A stretch of DNA of 64,000 bases from Bosea sp. OAE506 (GTDB taxonomy: Bacteria; Pseudomonadota; Alphaproteobacteria; Rhizobiales; Beijerinckiaceae): NCBI RefSeq assembly GCF_040546595.1, contig NZ_JBEPOB010000001.1, positions 3,287,001 to 3,351,000 of the forward strand, read 5' to 3'. The notes beneath the pieces were generated by a model, which saw nothing but the letters and a program-made list of their open reading frames with translations, searched no databases and had not been told where the DNA came from. The translations under genes were made by a program, and so were the position numbers. Each line of letters begins with the position of its first letter. Position 1 is the stretch's first letter. Below, piece by piece: positions 9,172 to 21,020 of this stretch.

Positions 9172-10088
9172 GGCGAACCCTCCAGTCCTTCGCGGGCGAG
9201 CGCGGAGCGGCCACGCAGCCAGGCGAGCGCGCCGGCGGCGGAGCCGGCATGCGCGGCCATCTTTTCGCGCCGCAGGATCAGGGCATATCCCACCGCCTTG
9301 GCCAGGCTTTCGAGGATTTTGACGGGGGATGGTGGCGGCAACCGGTACTTGCGGGCGACATAGCCCTCCGACCAGGCGAGGTGCCAGCGCGCCTTGAAGC
9401 GGCGTGCCGCCGAGGGAGCGCTCGAACGCCCTCGCCCATGGCCGGCTTCGGCCGCATGGACATGGACGAGGGCGTGGCCGGCGTCGCGCAGGCGGCGGCA
9501 GAGGTCGTCATCCTCGTAGAAGAGGAAGATCGCCGGGTCGAAGCCGCCGAGCGCGACGAAGATCTCGCGGCGGACGAGCAGGCAGGCGCCCGACAGGAAC
9601 GGCAGGCAGGCGTCGCCCTCGGGGATCGCCATTGCGCCGCTGCGGTTGAGATGCGGCGGGGACAGGAGCGAGCGCGGCTGCAGGAAGATCCGGCCCGAGG
9701 GCTCGACGATGCGCGGGGCGAACAGGGCCGCGTCGGGATAGCGCTGCGCGGCTTCGAGCAGGGCTGCAACCGCGCCTGCCCTCATCTCGACGTCCGGATT
9801 GACGATCAGCACGAAAGGTGTGGTGCTGGCGGCGACGCCACGGTTGTTGGCGCGGCCATAGCCTTCGTTGCGCGGGCTCGCGATGACGGTCGCGCCGCGC
9901 TCGCGTGCGATCGTCACGCTCGCATCGCTACTGGCATTGTCGACGACGACTGCCGGGACGCCGTCCGCAGCCAGCGCCGACAGGCAGGCCGGCAGCACCT
10001 CGGCACTGTCATGGGCGACGACGATGGCGGTGATCTGGCTTCCGGCGGGCATCGGCGCCTTGTGGCCGTGATGGCCGATCGGAGGCAA
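9168..10088 (-). CDS. Glycosyltransferase family 2 (rhamnosyltransferase-like)
   Basis: A 306-residue GT2 enzyme. TAIVVAHDSAEVLPACLSAL, VVDNASSDASV, the metal site LIVNPDVEMR, the substrate region FLSGACLLVRRE and the FLFYEDDDLCRRL acid motif resemble WbbL/rhamnosyltransferases of O-antigen or exopolysaccharide synthesis. An internal start 12 codons in (10052) would fit the family N-terminus equally well. It is coupled to the downstream acyltransferase gene. The sugar donor is not deducible. Confidence 0.85.
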   Translation of the reverse strand: MPPIGHHGHKAPMPAGSQITAIVVAHDSAEVLPACLSALAADGVPAVVVDNASSDASVTIARERGATVIASPRNEGYGRANNRGVAASTTPFVLIVNPDVEMRAGAVAALLEAAQRYPDAALFAPRIVEPSGRIFLQPRSLLSPPHLNRSGAMAIPEGDACLPFLSGACLLVRREIFVALGGFDPAIFLFYEDDDLCRRLRDAGHALVHVHAAEAGHGRGRSSAPSAARRFKARWHLAWSEGYVARKYRLPPPSPVKILESLAKAVGYALILRREKMAAHAGSAAGALAWLRGRSALAREGLEGSP

Positions 10089-10094
10089 GCGAAT

Positions 10095-10394
10095 TCAGCG
10101 ACGGGTCAGCGCCGCGACATCGCGCTGGACCGAGGCGCGCTCGGCGGCATCGCAGGCCCGTGGCGCCTTGTAGGATTTGACCGCGAAGGCGGCGTTCGCC
10201 AGCGCGAAGCGGCGGCGCTCGTCCTGCTGCATGCGGCCGACGACCCGGCCGCGGTCGACCCGCAGGCCGCAATCATAGGCGCGCGACACCTGCGCGGCTG
10301 CAAATTCCGGCGTGCCGGGCAAAGGCCCGGCCGTAGTGCAGGCGGACAGCCCGAGCATCAGCGGCAGGGCGAATAGCCGTGGTGGAAGCCTCAT
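10095..10394 (-). CDS. Small lipoprotein, hypothetical
   Basis: A 99-residue protein with a lipoprotein signal peptide: hydrophobic LFALPLMLGLSAC with the lipobox LSAC, lipidated Cys near residue 19. The mature part is short, basic and helical (SRAYDCGLRVDRGRV, RRRFALANAAFAVKSY) and has two Cys that could pair. It lies just upstream of, and on the same strand as, the GT2 gene. It shares its layout with the next lipoprotein gene (10412-10783), suggesting distant paralogy. Function unknown. Confidence 0.65.
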   Translation of the reverse strand: MRLPPRLFALPLMLGLSACTTAGPLPGTPEFAAAQVSRAYDCGLRVDRGRVVGRMQQDERRRFALANAAFAVKSYKAPRACDAAERASVQRDVAALTRR

Positions 10395-10411
10395 GGCGCG
10401 GTCGCGGGATG

Positions 10412-10783
10412 TCAGAGGGCGCTGAAGTCGCCTGCGCGGATGCGCATCATCTTCTCGCGGACCTCCGCGCGCTCCTCGGAGCCACAGGGCTTCGGTCGGA
10501 CCATCTGGTTGACGGTCTCGCCCTCGGAGACGGTGACATAGGTCGAGCGGGCGCTGGCGAGTTGCTCGGGCGTGGCGCCGCGAGCCTTCTCGGCCGCGAT
10601 GAAACTCTCGAGCGTGGACCGGCTCGGCGCCCCGGCGCGGCAGGCCACCGAGCGCGAGACCACGCTCGCCAGTTCCGAGGCGCGGGATGCGCTCGGATTG
10701 GCCGGGCCGGAGACGCAGGCCGAGAGCGGCAGCGCCGCGAGGCAGGCGAGCGCGAGGGCGCGCGCCGGAACGGAAGCGGTCAT
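10412..10783 (-). CDS. Small lipoprotein, hypothetical
   Basis: A 123-residue protein with the signal peptide ALALACLAALPLSAC and lipobox LSAC. The mature domain is mostly helical, with a Cys in SVACRAG and another in PKPCGSEERAEV. The stop of aspS lies only 5 bases from its start, so it follows aspS on the same transcript or from a close promoter. No family recognised. Confidence 0.65.
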   Translation of the reverse strand: MTASVPARALALACLAALPLSACVSGPANPSASRASELASVVSRSVACRAGAPSRSTLESFIAAEKARGATPEQLASARSTYVTVSEGETVNQMVRPKPCGSEERAEVREKMMRIRAGDFSAL

Positions 10784-10788
10784 GTCGA

Positions 10789-12573
10789 TCAGCCGTTTTT
10801 CTCGGGCGCGTTGATGCGCAGATGCGCCTCGCGCAGCTGCTTGGGTGAGGCCTCGGCCGGTGCGCCCATCAGCAGGTCGACCGCCTGCTGGTTCATCGGG
10901 AACAGCGCGACCTCACGCAGATTGGTGGCGCCCGCGAGCAGCATGATGATGCGGTCGACGCCAGCGGCCATGCCGCCATGGGGCGGCGCGCCGTACTGGA
11001 AGGCGCGATACATGCCGCCAAAACGCTCGATCACCGTCTCCTCGCCATAGCCGGCGATCTCGAAGGCCTTCACCATCGCTTCGGGCTTGTGGTTGCGGAT
11101 GCCGCCGGAGGCGAGCTCGAAACCGTTGCAGGCGATGTCGTACTGGAAGGCCTTGAGCGAGAGCGGATCCTCGCTCTTCAGCGCCTCCAGGCCGCCCTGC
11201 GGCATCGAGAAGGGGTTATGCGAGAAATCGACCTTCTTCTCGTCCTCATTGTACTCAAACATCGGGAAATCGACGATCCAAGCGAAGGCAAACGCGTTCT
11301 CGTCGATCAGCCCGAGTTCCTGGCCGACCTTGTTGCGGGCCGCTCCGGCGAATTTGTAGAACTTGTCGGGGTTGCCGGCGGCGAAGAAGCAGGCATCGCC
11401 CGGCTGCAGGCCCATCTGGGCGATGATCGCCGCCACGCGCTCGGGCCCGATGTTGTTGGCGATCGGCCCCTGCCCTTCGCCGTCATCCTTGATCATCAGG
11501 TAGCCGAGACCCGGCTGGCCTTCCCCCTGAGCCCAGGAGTTCATCCGGTCGCAGAAGGCTCTGGAGCCGCCCTTGGGCCCGGGAATGGCCCAGACGCGGT
11601 TCTTCTCGTCCTCGAGGATGCGCGAAAACACCTTGAAGCCCGAGCCGCGGAAATGCTCCGAGACGTCCTGCATCACCAGCGGGTTGCGCAGGTCCGGCTT
11701 GTCGGAGCCATACTTTGCGATCGCCTCGGCATAGGGGATGCGCGGCCAGTTCTTGGTGACCGACTTGCCGTTGCCGAACTCCTCGAAGATGCCGCCGATG
11801 ACCGGCTCCATCGTCGCGAAGACGTCCTCCTGCTCGACGAAGCTCATCTCGACGTCGAGCTGGTAGAACTCGCCCGGCAGGCGGTCGGCGCGCGGGTCTT
11901 CGTCGCGGAAGCAGGGCGCGATCTGGAAGTAGCGGTCGAAGCCCGCCATCATCAGCAGCTGCTTGTACTGCTGCGGCGCCTGCGGCAGCGCGTAGAACTT
12001 GCCGGGATGCAGGCGGCTCGGCACCAGGAAGTCGCGCGCGCCCTCCGGCGAGGAGGCGGTCAGGATCGGCGTCTGGAACTCCGAGAAGCCCGAATCCTTC
12101 ATGCGCCGGCGCATCGAGTCGATGACCTTGGTGCGCAGCATGATGTTGTTGTGCAGCTTCTCGCGGCGCAGATCGAGGAAGCGGTACTTCAGCCGGGTGT
12201 CCTCGGGATATTCGAGATCGCCGAAGACAGGGAGCGGCAGTTCGCCGGCAGCGCCCAGAACCTCGATATCGGTCGCAAAGACCTCTACGGCGCCCGTCGG
12301 CAGGTTGGCGTTCTCGGTACCGGCGAGGCGCGCCTTAACCTTGCCGTCGATGCGCACGACCCATTCCGAGCGCAGTGTCTCGGCCGTGGCGAAGGCCGGC
12401 GAATCCGGGTCGATCACCACCTGCGTCATGCCGTAATGGTCGCGCAGGTCGATGAAGAGCACGCCGCCATGGTCACGGATGCGGTGGCACCAGCCGGAGA
12501 GGCGGGCCTGGGAGCCGATGTCGCTCTCGCGAAGGGCGCCGCAGGTGTGGGAACGGTAGCGATGCAGTGTCAC
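10789..12573 (-). CDS. aspS: Aspartate--tRNA(Asp/Asn) ligase
   Basis: A 594-residue class II aminoacyl-tRNA synthetase charging tRNA-Asp with aspartate; alphaproteobacterial forms are often non-discriminating. Order: N-terminal OB-fold anticodon domain ([36 protein letters not shown]), catalytic core with motif 2 ([11 protein letters not shown]), the bacterial GAD insertion, and motif 3 ([17 protein letters not shown]). I chose GTG at 12573, which fits the family N-terminus; the frame stays open further upstream. A TTGACA/TGCTTA promoter lies about 60 bases upstream. Divergent from rnd. Confidence 0.96.
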   Translation of the reverse strand: MTLHRYRSHTCGALRESDIGSQARLSGWCHRIRDHGGVLFIDLRDHYGMTQVVIDPDSPAFATAETLRSEWVVRIDGKVKARLAGTENANLPTGAVEVFATDIEVLGAAGELPLPVFGDLEYPEDTRLKYRFLDLRREKLHNNIMLRTKVIDSMRRRMKDSGFSEFQTPILTASSPEGARDFLVPSRLHPGKFYALPQAPQQYKQLLMMAGFDRYFQIAPCFRDEDPRADRLPGEFYQLDVEMSFVEQEDVFATMEPVIGGIFEEFGNGKSVTKNWPRIPYAEAIAKYGSDKPDLRNPLVMQDVSEHFRGSGFKVFSRILEDEKNRVWAIPGPKGGSRAFCDRMNSWAQGEGQPGLGYLMIKDDGEGQGPIANNIGPERVAAIIAQMGLQPGDACFFAAGNPDKFYKFAGAARNKVGQELGLIDENAFAFAWIVDFPMFEYNEDEKKVDFSHNPFSMPQGGLEALKSEDPLSLKAFQYDIACNGFELASGGIRNHKPEAMVKAFEIAGYGEETVIERFGGMYRAFQYGAPPHGGMAAGVDRIIMLLAGATNLREVALFPMNQQAVDLLMGAPAEASPKQLREAHLRINAPEKNG

Positions 12574-12633
12574 GGGGATGATCTCTTTCGGGGTCGCCCT
12601 GGGGCGAGCCGCGGGCGGTCGATTCTGCCGGCG

Positions 12634-12662
12634 TAAGCACACGCGGGCGCGGGGCTTGTCAA
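12634..12662 (-). promoter_or_regulatory. Candidate sigma-70 promoter of aspS
   Basis: On the minus strand, TTGACA (12662-12657) and TGCTTA (12639-12634) are separated by exactly 17 bases. This places a transcription start near 12627 and a leader of about 54 nt before the aspS GTG. The perfect -35 hexamer and the position support it; the -10 box is only partly consensus. Confidence 0.5.
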
Positions 12663-12729
12663 GGATTCAGGTGGGATTCTGCCGGCTGCGGACTCGACGC
12701 GGCGCCCCCTGCTCCGGTAAGCCCGGAGC

Positions 12730-13869
12730 ATGAAGCTGATCACGACCACGGCCGACCTCGCCGACGCCTGCGCGCGCCTCGCCAGCCACCCCTTCGTCAC
12801 GGTCGATACCGAGTTCCTGCGGGAGACGACCTATTACCCCAAGCTCTGCCTGATCCAGCTCGCCTCGCCAGACGAGGCCGTGCTGGTCGACCCGCTGGCG
12901 CCCGAGCTCGACCTCGACCCCTTCTTCGGGCTGATGGTCGACGAGGCCGTGGTCAAAGTCTTCCACGCGGCGCGCCAGGATCTCGAGATCGTCTGGATGC
13001 TCGGCCGGGTGCTCCCGACGCCGCTGTTCGACACGCAGGTCGCAGCCATGGTCTGCGGCTATGGCGACTCGGTCGGCTACGAGCAGCTCGCCAACGACCT
13101 CGCCAAGGCGCGCATCGACAAGTCCTCGCGCTTCACCGACTGGTCGCGCCGGCCGCTGAACGAGGCGCAACTGGTCTATGCCGAGGCCGACGTAACCCAT
13201 CTCAGAGACATCTATCTGGCGCTGAAGGCCGATCTCGAAGAGACCGGCCGCGAGAGCTGGGTCGCCGAGGAGATGGCGGTCCTCAATTCGCCTGCGACAT
13301 ATGAGGTGAAGCCCGAGAACGCCTGGCAGCGCCTGAAGGGCCGTATCCGCAAGCCCAAGGAACTCGCCGTGCTCATGGAGCTGGCCGCCTGGCGCGAGCG
13401 CGAGGCGCAGCACCGCGACGTGCCGCGCCAGCGCGTGCTCAAGGACGATGCCCTGATGGACATCGTCCAGCGGGCGCCGCGGTCCGTCGAGGCGCTGGCC
13501 GAGCTGCGCTCCGTGCCCAACGGCTTCGAGCGGTCGCGCTCGGGTGGCGAGGTGCTGGCGGCGATCGAACGCGGGCTCGCGCTCGATCCCAAGACCCTGC
13601 CCCGGCTGGAGCGCGAACGCGGCCGCGGCGGCAACGGTGCGGTGCTCGACCTGCTCAAGGTGCTGCTCAAGGCCGTGGCCGAGGCCGAGCGTGTCGCGCC
13701 CAAGATCATTGCGTCGAGCGATGATCTCGAAGCCATCGCCTCGGATGACGAAGCCGATGTGCCCGCGCTGCAGGGCTGGCGCCGCGGCGTGTTCGGCGAG
13801 AAGGCCCTCTCCCTCAAGAGCGGCGAACTCGGTCTGCGCATCGAGCGCGGCCGGGTCGTCGTCGGCTGA
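12730..13869 (+). CDS. rnd: Ribonuclease D
   Basis: A 379-residue 3'-5' exoribonuclease that trims tRNA and other stable RNA 3' ends. The DEDD exonuclease fold occupies about residues 1-170: [17 protein letters not shown] holds Exo I Asp/Glu, [11 protein letters not shown] holds Exo II Asp, and [13 protein letters not shown] holds the Exo III Tyr-x3-Asp. An HRDC domain follows ([19 protein letters not shown]). Length and order are normal for the family. The gene is divergent from aspS and convergent with ppx, whose stop lies 15 bases beyond. Confidence 0.95.
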   Translation: MKLITTTADLADACARLASHPFVTVDTEFLRETTYYPKLCLIQLASPDEAVLVDPLAPELDLDPFFGLMVDEAVVKVFHAARQDLEIVWMLGRVLPTPLFDTQVAAMVCGYGDSVGYEQLANDLAKARIDKSSRFTDWSRRPLNEAQLVYAEADVTHLRDIYLALKADLEETGRESWVAEEMAVLNSPATYEVKPENAWQRLKGRIRKPKELAVLMELAAWREREAQHRDVPRQRVLKDDALMDIVQRAPRSVEALAELRSVPNGFERSRSGGEVLAAIERGLALDPKTLPRLERERGRGGNGAVLDLLKVLLKAVAEAERVAPKIIASSDDLEAIASDDEADVPALQGWRRGVFGEKALSLKSGELGLRIERGRVVVG

Positions 13870-15397
13870 GGCGCGGCGCGGGCTTCAGGCCCGGGCGATC
13901 TCCCAGTCGCGGCCGAGCAGCTTGGCGAGCTGCTTGAGGCGGCCGATGACGCGCTCGCTCGCCAGCGGTGCGAGATCGGCTGGCAGGGTCAGCACGAGGC
14001 GCCCATCGACGCAGGTCGCCGGCATGCGCGGCAGCAATCCGGCCATGCCGGCCGAGAGCAGATAGGCGACACGGAAGATCGCCGCCAGCAGCAGCGCGCG
14101 ATCGAGGATCGGCAAGGGCAGCAGCGCGCGCAGGGCGTTGGCGGCGGGCGAGTCCGACTTCAGCCCGGCGTAGCGATGGAAGATGGCGAGTGCCAGGAAG
14201 GCGCGCCCGACATGGTCGATGCCAGTGAAATAGGCGTGCGCGATCACGTTCATGCTCTGCTCGCCGCGATAATCCGGGTGGGCGCGCCAGCCGATGTCGG
14301 AGAGCAGGCAGACGGACTCGATCAGCCGTGGCGATGGATCGTCGCCCGGCAGGCCGGCGGTCTCCAGGATGGCGCGGCTCCAGGCGATCAGCTCCGCAGC
14401 ATGGCGGGGGTCGCGGGCGCGCAGATGGTTGTAGTCGCGGGCGGCGCGCAGCAGCGGATCGGCGGCGCGTTCCTCCTCGGACAACTGCTCGTGCAGCAGC
14501 CCCTCGCGGACTCCCTGCGCCGAGATGATGACGGAGCGCGGCTTGCCACGCTTGATCAGTTCGTCGAGCACCAGCGCGCCATAGGCCAGCAGCGGCCGCC
14601 GCGCCGAGGACACCGCGTCGATCGCGTCCAGGCCCGTCAGATCCGCCTTCTCGACCAGCTTGACAAAGTCGGCAACATCCTTGGCCGGCAGCGTGTAGCC
14701 ATGCATGACGTTGAGCGGGTAGCGGACCTGGTGCTGATGGAGCGTCGCCAGGGCGCGCCAGGTGCCGCCGACGGCGTAGAAGTCGCGGCCCTTCATCGCC
14801 GCGATCTGCGGCAGCTTGTCGAGCTCGTCCTTGACGATCTTCTCGGCGAGCTTCAGCGAATTCTTGGAGCGGTCGAGCAGCGCGAGACCGCCCAGCGGGA
14901 CGCTTGCCCCCTCCCCGACCGTGCCGCGCGACACGGTGATGAGTTCGAGGCTGCCGCCGCCGAGATCGCCGACGACGCCGTCGGGATTGTCGAAGCCTGA
15001 GAGGACGCCGAGGCCTGACAGCACGGCCTCCCGGTCTCCGGAGATCAGCTCGATCGGCTGGCCGATGGCCTGCTCGGCCCTGGCGATGAACTCGGCGCCG
15101 TTGCTGGCATAGCGCGCGGCGGCGGTGGCGATGACGCGGATCTCGCCGACATGCATCGCCTCGCAGAGGATGCGGAAGCGGACCAGCGCCGCGATCGCCT
15201 TCTCGATGGCTTCGGGCGCGAGCCGCCCTGTGGTCGCGACCTGGCGGCCGAGACCCGCCATCTCCTTCTCGTTGAAAACCTGGGCCGGCGCGCGCGCCAC
15301 CATTTCATAGACGACGAGACGGACGGAGTTCGAGCCGATGTCGACGATGGCGAGCGTGCCGGCACCCAGACCGAGGCGGCCGGGCGCGGTCAGAACG

Positions 15398-17629
<2,232 letters not shown>

Positions 17630-17663
17630 GGTCGTCTCCCTGCGCGTCTTGAGCCACCGTAGC

Positions 17664-17681
17664 GTGACGGTTCGATGACAA
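17664..17681 (-). promoter_or_regulatory. Candidate Pho box (PhoB site) upstream of ppk1
   Basis: On the minus strand, TTGTCAT (17681-17675), CGAA, then CCGTCAC (17670-17664). This matches the two-repeat Pho-box consensus CTGTCAT-N4-CTGTCAC with one mismatch in each half. It lies 35 bases before the ppk1 GTG. Control of ppk by PhoB is established in several proteobacteria; the site here is predicted by eye only. Confidence 0.5.
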
Positions 17682-17782
17682 CCATGTCATTTCCGGCGCG
17701 GCGCGCTGGCGACAGTGCCTGCGTCGCCGGGCCCTCTTGCAACCCAAGGCCCGCTCCTGTTTCGTGCCGGCGCGGGGTTTTC

Positions 17783-19084
17783 ATGTCCCGGGCGGCCGAA
17801 CCGGAGCCGTCTGATTCGACCGAGGCCGATTTGAGCAGTTCTTCCCACCGTGACGATGGCGACATCGTCTATCCGTCCGCCATCCCCTTCGTTCTTGCGC
17901 ATCTGGCCTGTTTTGGTGCCCTGTGGAGCGGCGTCACCGCGACCTCGGTCTGGCTCGCCATCGGCCTCTACTGGCTGCGGATGTTTGCGGTGACCGGCGG
18001 CTACCACCGCTATTTCTCGCACCGCACCTACAAGACCAGCCGCGTCGGGCAGTTCGTGCTGGCGGTGCTGGCGCAGTCGACCGCGCAAAAGAGCGTGTTC
18101 TGGTGGGCCTCGAAGCACCGGCATCACCACCGCTATGCCGACACCGAGCATGACGTGCATTCGCCGGTGCAGACCTCGTTCGGCTATTCGCATGTCGGCT
18201 GGATCTTCAGCCGCGACCACCATGTCTTCGACGATTCGACGATTCCGGACCTCACGAAGTTTCCGGAGCTGCGCTGGCTGCACCGTTTCGAGCTGGCGCC
18301 GGCGGTGCTGCTGGCGGTGCTGTGCTTCCTGATCGACGGCTGGGCCGGGCTCATCGTCGGCTTCTTCTGGTCGACGGTCGCCGTCTACCACGCCACCTTC
18401 TGCATCAACTCGCTCGCCCATGTGCATGGCGACAAACACTATGTGACCGGCGACGAGAGCCGCAACAACTGGTGGCTCGCCATCATCACCATGGGTGAAG
18501 GCTGGCACAACAACCACCATGCCTATCAGTACAGCGTCCGCCAGGGCTTCCGCTGGTGGCAGATCGACCCGACCTACTACATCATCCTCGGGCTCTCGAA
18601 GCTTCGCCTGGTCTGGGACCTGAAGCAGCCGCCACAGGCCGTGATCGAGCGTTCGCAGGCGCTTCCGCCGCGCGTCATCGAGCGCTCGGCCGAGCGGCTT
18701 GCGGCTTCGGTGCCGCTGGACCGGGTGGTCAGCGCCTTCCGCGAGGCCTATGCGGCCACACCCTCCCTGCCCGAGCTGCACTGGTCCAGCCTGACGCTCG
18801 CCGAGCTGCGCGCGGCGCTGGCCGATCTTCAGGAGCGGGCCGGTGGCCGCTTCGCCGAGTTGCAGCATCAGGCCTCCGAAGCCTGGGCGCAGTGGGATGC
18901 GTCGAGCTGGCAGCTACCCGTCCTGCCGAGCCGCGAGCAGCTCAGCGCCAAGGCGGCGGCGATGTTCGTCAAGACGCCGTCGCTCGATGCCATCGCCAAC
19001 CGCGCCCATGAGCTGCTGGTCGAAGCGATGCATGCCCGGCTGGTGGCGCTTCCCGTCGAGGCGCCTCCCCGCCGGGCGGGCTGA
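17783..19084 (+). CDS. Acyl-CoA/acyl-lipid desaturase (delta-9 type)
   Basis: A 433-residue membrane di-iron desaturase introducing a double bond into fatty acyl chains. The three histidine boxes are clear: HRYFSH, HRHHHRYAD and HNNHHAYQ, with the downstream HGDKHYVTGDESRNNWW typical of the OLE1-like group. Hydrophobic pairs flank the boxes. The C-terminal 120 residues are an extra, probably cytosolic, helical tail without an assigned domain. I chose the ATG at 17783; the frame is open from 17675, but that part overlaps the predicted ppk1 Pho box and has no family similarity. Confidence 0.9.
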   Translation: MSRAAEPEPSDSTEADLSSSSHRDDGDIVYPSAIPFVLAHLACFGALWSGVTATSVWLAIGLYWLRMFAVTGGYHRYFSHRTYKTSRVGQFVLAVLAQSTAQKSVFWWASKHRHHHRYADTEHDVHSPVQTSFGYSHVGWIFSRDHHVFDDSTIPDLTKFPELRWLHRFELAPAVLLAVLCFLIDGWAGLIVGFFWSTVAVYHATFCINSLAHVHGDKHYVTGDESRNNWWLAIITMGEGWHNNHHAYQYSVRQGFRWWQIDPTYYIILGLSKLRLVWDLKQPPQAVIERSQALPPRVIERSAERLAASVPLDRVVSAFREAYAATPSLPELHWSSLTLAELRAALADLQERAGGRFAELQHQASEAWAQWDASSWQLPVLPSREQLSAKAAAMFVKTPSLDAIANRAHELLVEAMHARLVALPVEAPPRRAG

Positions 19085-19092
19085 GCGACTGC

Positions 19093-19785
19093 TCAGTCCT
19101 CGGCGTAGAGGCGCTCCAGCGCCTCTGTCGCCAGAGGCCGCGTCACGCGGCGCCCTCGTTCGAGCGAGAGCCTGTCGAGCAGGTCGACCAGGGTGCGCGC
19201 CGCGGCGAAGGAGCGCTCCATCCGCAGCGCCAGCATGTCAATGATGCCGGTGTCGACGACGAGCTGACGGTCGATGAAGAGCTTGACCAGGACGGCGCGC
19301 AGAAGTGCGTCGTCGGGCGGCTCGATCCGGGCCTCCGGCGCCAGCCGCAGCCGCGACAGCAGGTCCGGCACGCGCAGACCCCATTGGTCGGGCGCCGCGC
19401 GGGCGGTGAGCAGCAGGTGGCCACCCCGGGCCTTCACCGCGTTCATCAGGTGAAACAGCGCCGCCTCATCCTGCAGGCCGCGGTCGCAATCCTCGACCAC
19501 CAGCGCGCCGCCCGAGACCAGATGCGGCACCTGGGCATCGACGACCTCTCCGGCCGAGACGGTCCAGGCATGGGCGCGCTTGGCCCAGATCGCCGCAAGA
19601 TGCGTCTTCCCCGCGCCTTCCGGCCCGACCAGGCGAAGCCATGCGTCGGGCCAGTGCGGCCAGGCCTCGACCAAACCATAGGCGGCCTCGTTGGACGGGC
19701 CGATCAGGAAGTCCTCGACGCCATGCCGACTGTCGACCGGCAGATCGAAGGCGAGCTGACGCGGGCGGGCGGGCTGTTCAGGCAT
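19093..19785 (-). CDS. hdaA: HdaA-like DnaA-family regulatory ATPase
   Basis: A 230-residue short DnaA paralogue lacking the DNA-binding domain IV. With the sliding clamp it stimulates DnaA-ATP hydrolysis (regulatory inactivation of DnaA). Seen: an N-terminal clamp-binding-type motif RQLAFDLP, Walker A GPEGAGKTHLA, Walker B LVVEDCDR, sensor region LLLTARAAPDQWG and the C-terminal AAA lid. Start at 19785 matches the family; the open frame runs upstream into the permease gene. It overlaps the end of the AI-2E permease gene by 8 bases, a common alphaproteobacterial arrangement. Confidence 0.88.
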   Translation of the reverse strand: MPEQPARPRQLAFDLPVDSRHGVEDFLIGPSNEAAYGLVEAWPHWPDAWLRLVGPEGAGKTHLAAIWAKRAHAWTVSAGEVVDAQVPHLVSGGALVVEDCDRGLQDEAALFHLMNAVKARGGHLLLTARAAPDQWGLRVPDLLSRLRLAPEARIEPPDDALLRAVLVKLFIDRQLVVDTGIIDMLALRMERSFAAARTLVDLLDRLSLERGRRVTRPLATEALERLYAED

Positions 19786-20887
19786 CGACGTCGAGGCGCG
19801 CCTGGACGGCCGCGGCCCGAGTCGCGTCGCCGCCGTGATAGATATTGCTGGCGAGATATTGCCGCAGCGCAAACCGGCAGAGCACGCCGATGACGGCCGC
19901 GAGCGGCACCGCCAGCAGCAGGCCGACGAAGCCGAACAGCGAGCCGAAGGCCAGAAGCGCGAACATCAGCCAGACCGGGTGCACGCCAATCGAATCGCCG
20001 ACGAATTTCGGCTGGAAGATGTTGCCCTCGAGGAACTGGCCGGCGGCGAAGACAGCCAGCGTCGCCAGCGGCCAGGTCCAGTCCGGCCAGAACTGGACGA
20101 TGGCGACGCCGACGGAGAGCACCAGCCCGGTCAGCGAACCGACATAGGGGATGAAGGAGAGGAAGCCGGAGATGATGCCGATCAGCGCGCCGAAATTGAC
20201 GCCAAGAAGGCTCAGGCCCACCGCGTAGAAGATGCCCAGCAGCAGGCAGACCAGTGCCTGGCCGCGCAGGAAGCCGGCGATGGCGACATCCATCTCGCGG
20301 AGCAGTCCGCGGATGGTCTCGCGATGGTCGAGCGGCAGCCAGCTGTCGACGGTGGCGCACATGCGATCCCAGTCGACCAGCAGGTAGAAGGCGATGACCG
20401 GCGTCAGCACCAGCAGGGAGAACACGCCGACGATGGCGGTGCCGCCGGTCCACAGCGACTGCAGCACGCTGCCGACCCATTTGGTGGCCTCGCCGACGAG
20501 ATTGCCGAGCGAATTCTGGGCTTCCTCCGTCAGCTTCGTGCCCCCGAAACGCTCGAGCCACGGGCCACCCTGCTCCAGCACCAGCGTCTGCAGGCGCTGC
20601 GCATCGGCCGGCAGGCGCGCGACAAGCCCCGCCAGCTGCTGGCCGAGCAGCGGCGCCAGGAGAACCAGCGCCAGCACGAAAATGAGCAGGAAGAAGAACA
20701 GGATCAGGATCGTCGCCGCCAGCCGGCTCATGCCGCTGCGTTCCATCCGGTCGGCGAGCGGGTCGAGCAGATAGGCCAGCGCCAGTGCCGCGATGAAGGG
20801 CAGCAGAACGTCGCGGAAGACGATCAGGAAGAGAACGAGAACGGCGAGCGAGAGCAGCCAGAACCCGATTTGGCGTTGCAGTGTCAT
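19778..20887 (-). CDS. AI-2E family transporter (PerM/UPF0118)
   Basis: A 369-residue inner membrane permease of the AI-2 exporter-like superfamily. Eight or so hydrophobic segments are seen, including the N-terminal LLPFIAALALAYLLDPLADR motif and the C-terminal IGVHPVWLMFALLAFGSLFG and GLLLAVPLAAVIGVLCRF, which are characteristic. The substrate is unknown; homologues have been linked to autoinducer-2 export or Na+/H+ antiport. It is the upstream partner of hdaA in the same operon. Confidence 0.88.
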   Translation of the reverse strand: MTLQRQIGFWLLSLAVLVLFLIVFRDVLLPFIAALALAYLLDPLADRMERSGMSRLAATILILFFFLLIFVLALVLLAPLLGQQLAGLVARLPADAQRLQTLVLEQGGPWLERFGGTKLTEEAQNSLGNLVGEATKWVGSVLQSLWTGGTAIVGVFSLLVLTPVIAFYLLVDWDRMCATVDSWLPLDHRETIRGLLREMDVAIAGFLRGQALVCLLLGIFYAVGLSLLGVNFGALIGIISGFLSFIPYVGSLTGLVLSVGVAIVQFWPDWTWPLATLAVFAAGQFLEGNIFQPKFVGDSIGVHPVWLMFALLAFGSLFGFVGLLLAVPLAAVIGVLCRFALRQYLASNIYHGGDATRAAAVQARLDVDA

Positions 20888-21020
20888 GGTCAGGCCTTTC
20901 GCGGAGCCGGCGTCGCCGTCCTCAAATGGATCGGCAGGATCAAGGTTCCAAGACCTTTCGACAATGACGGCCTCCCGTTGCGGTGCCGGGCTGCCGGCGC
21001 CGCAACGGGAAAGCGTTCGC

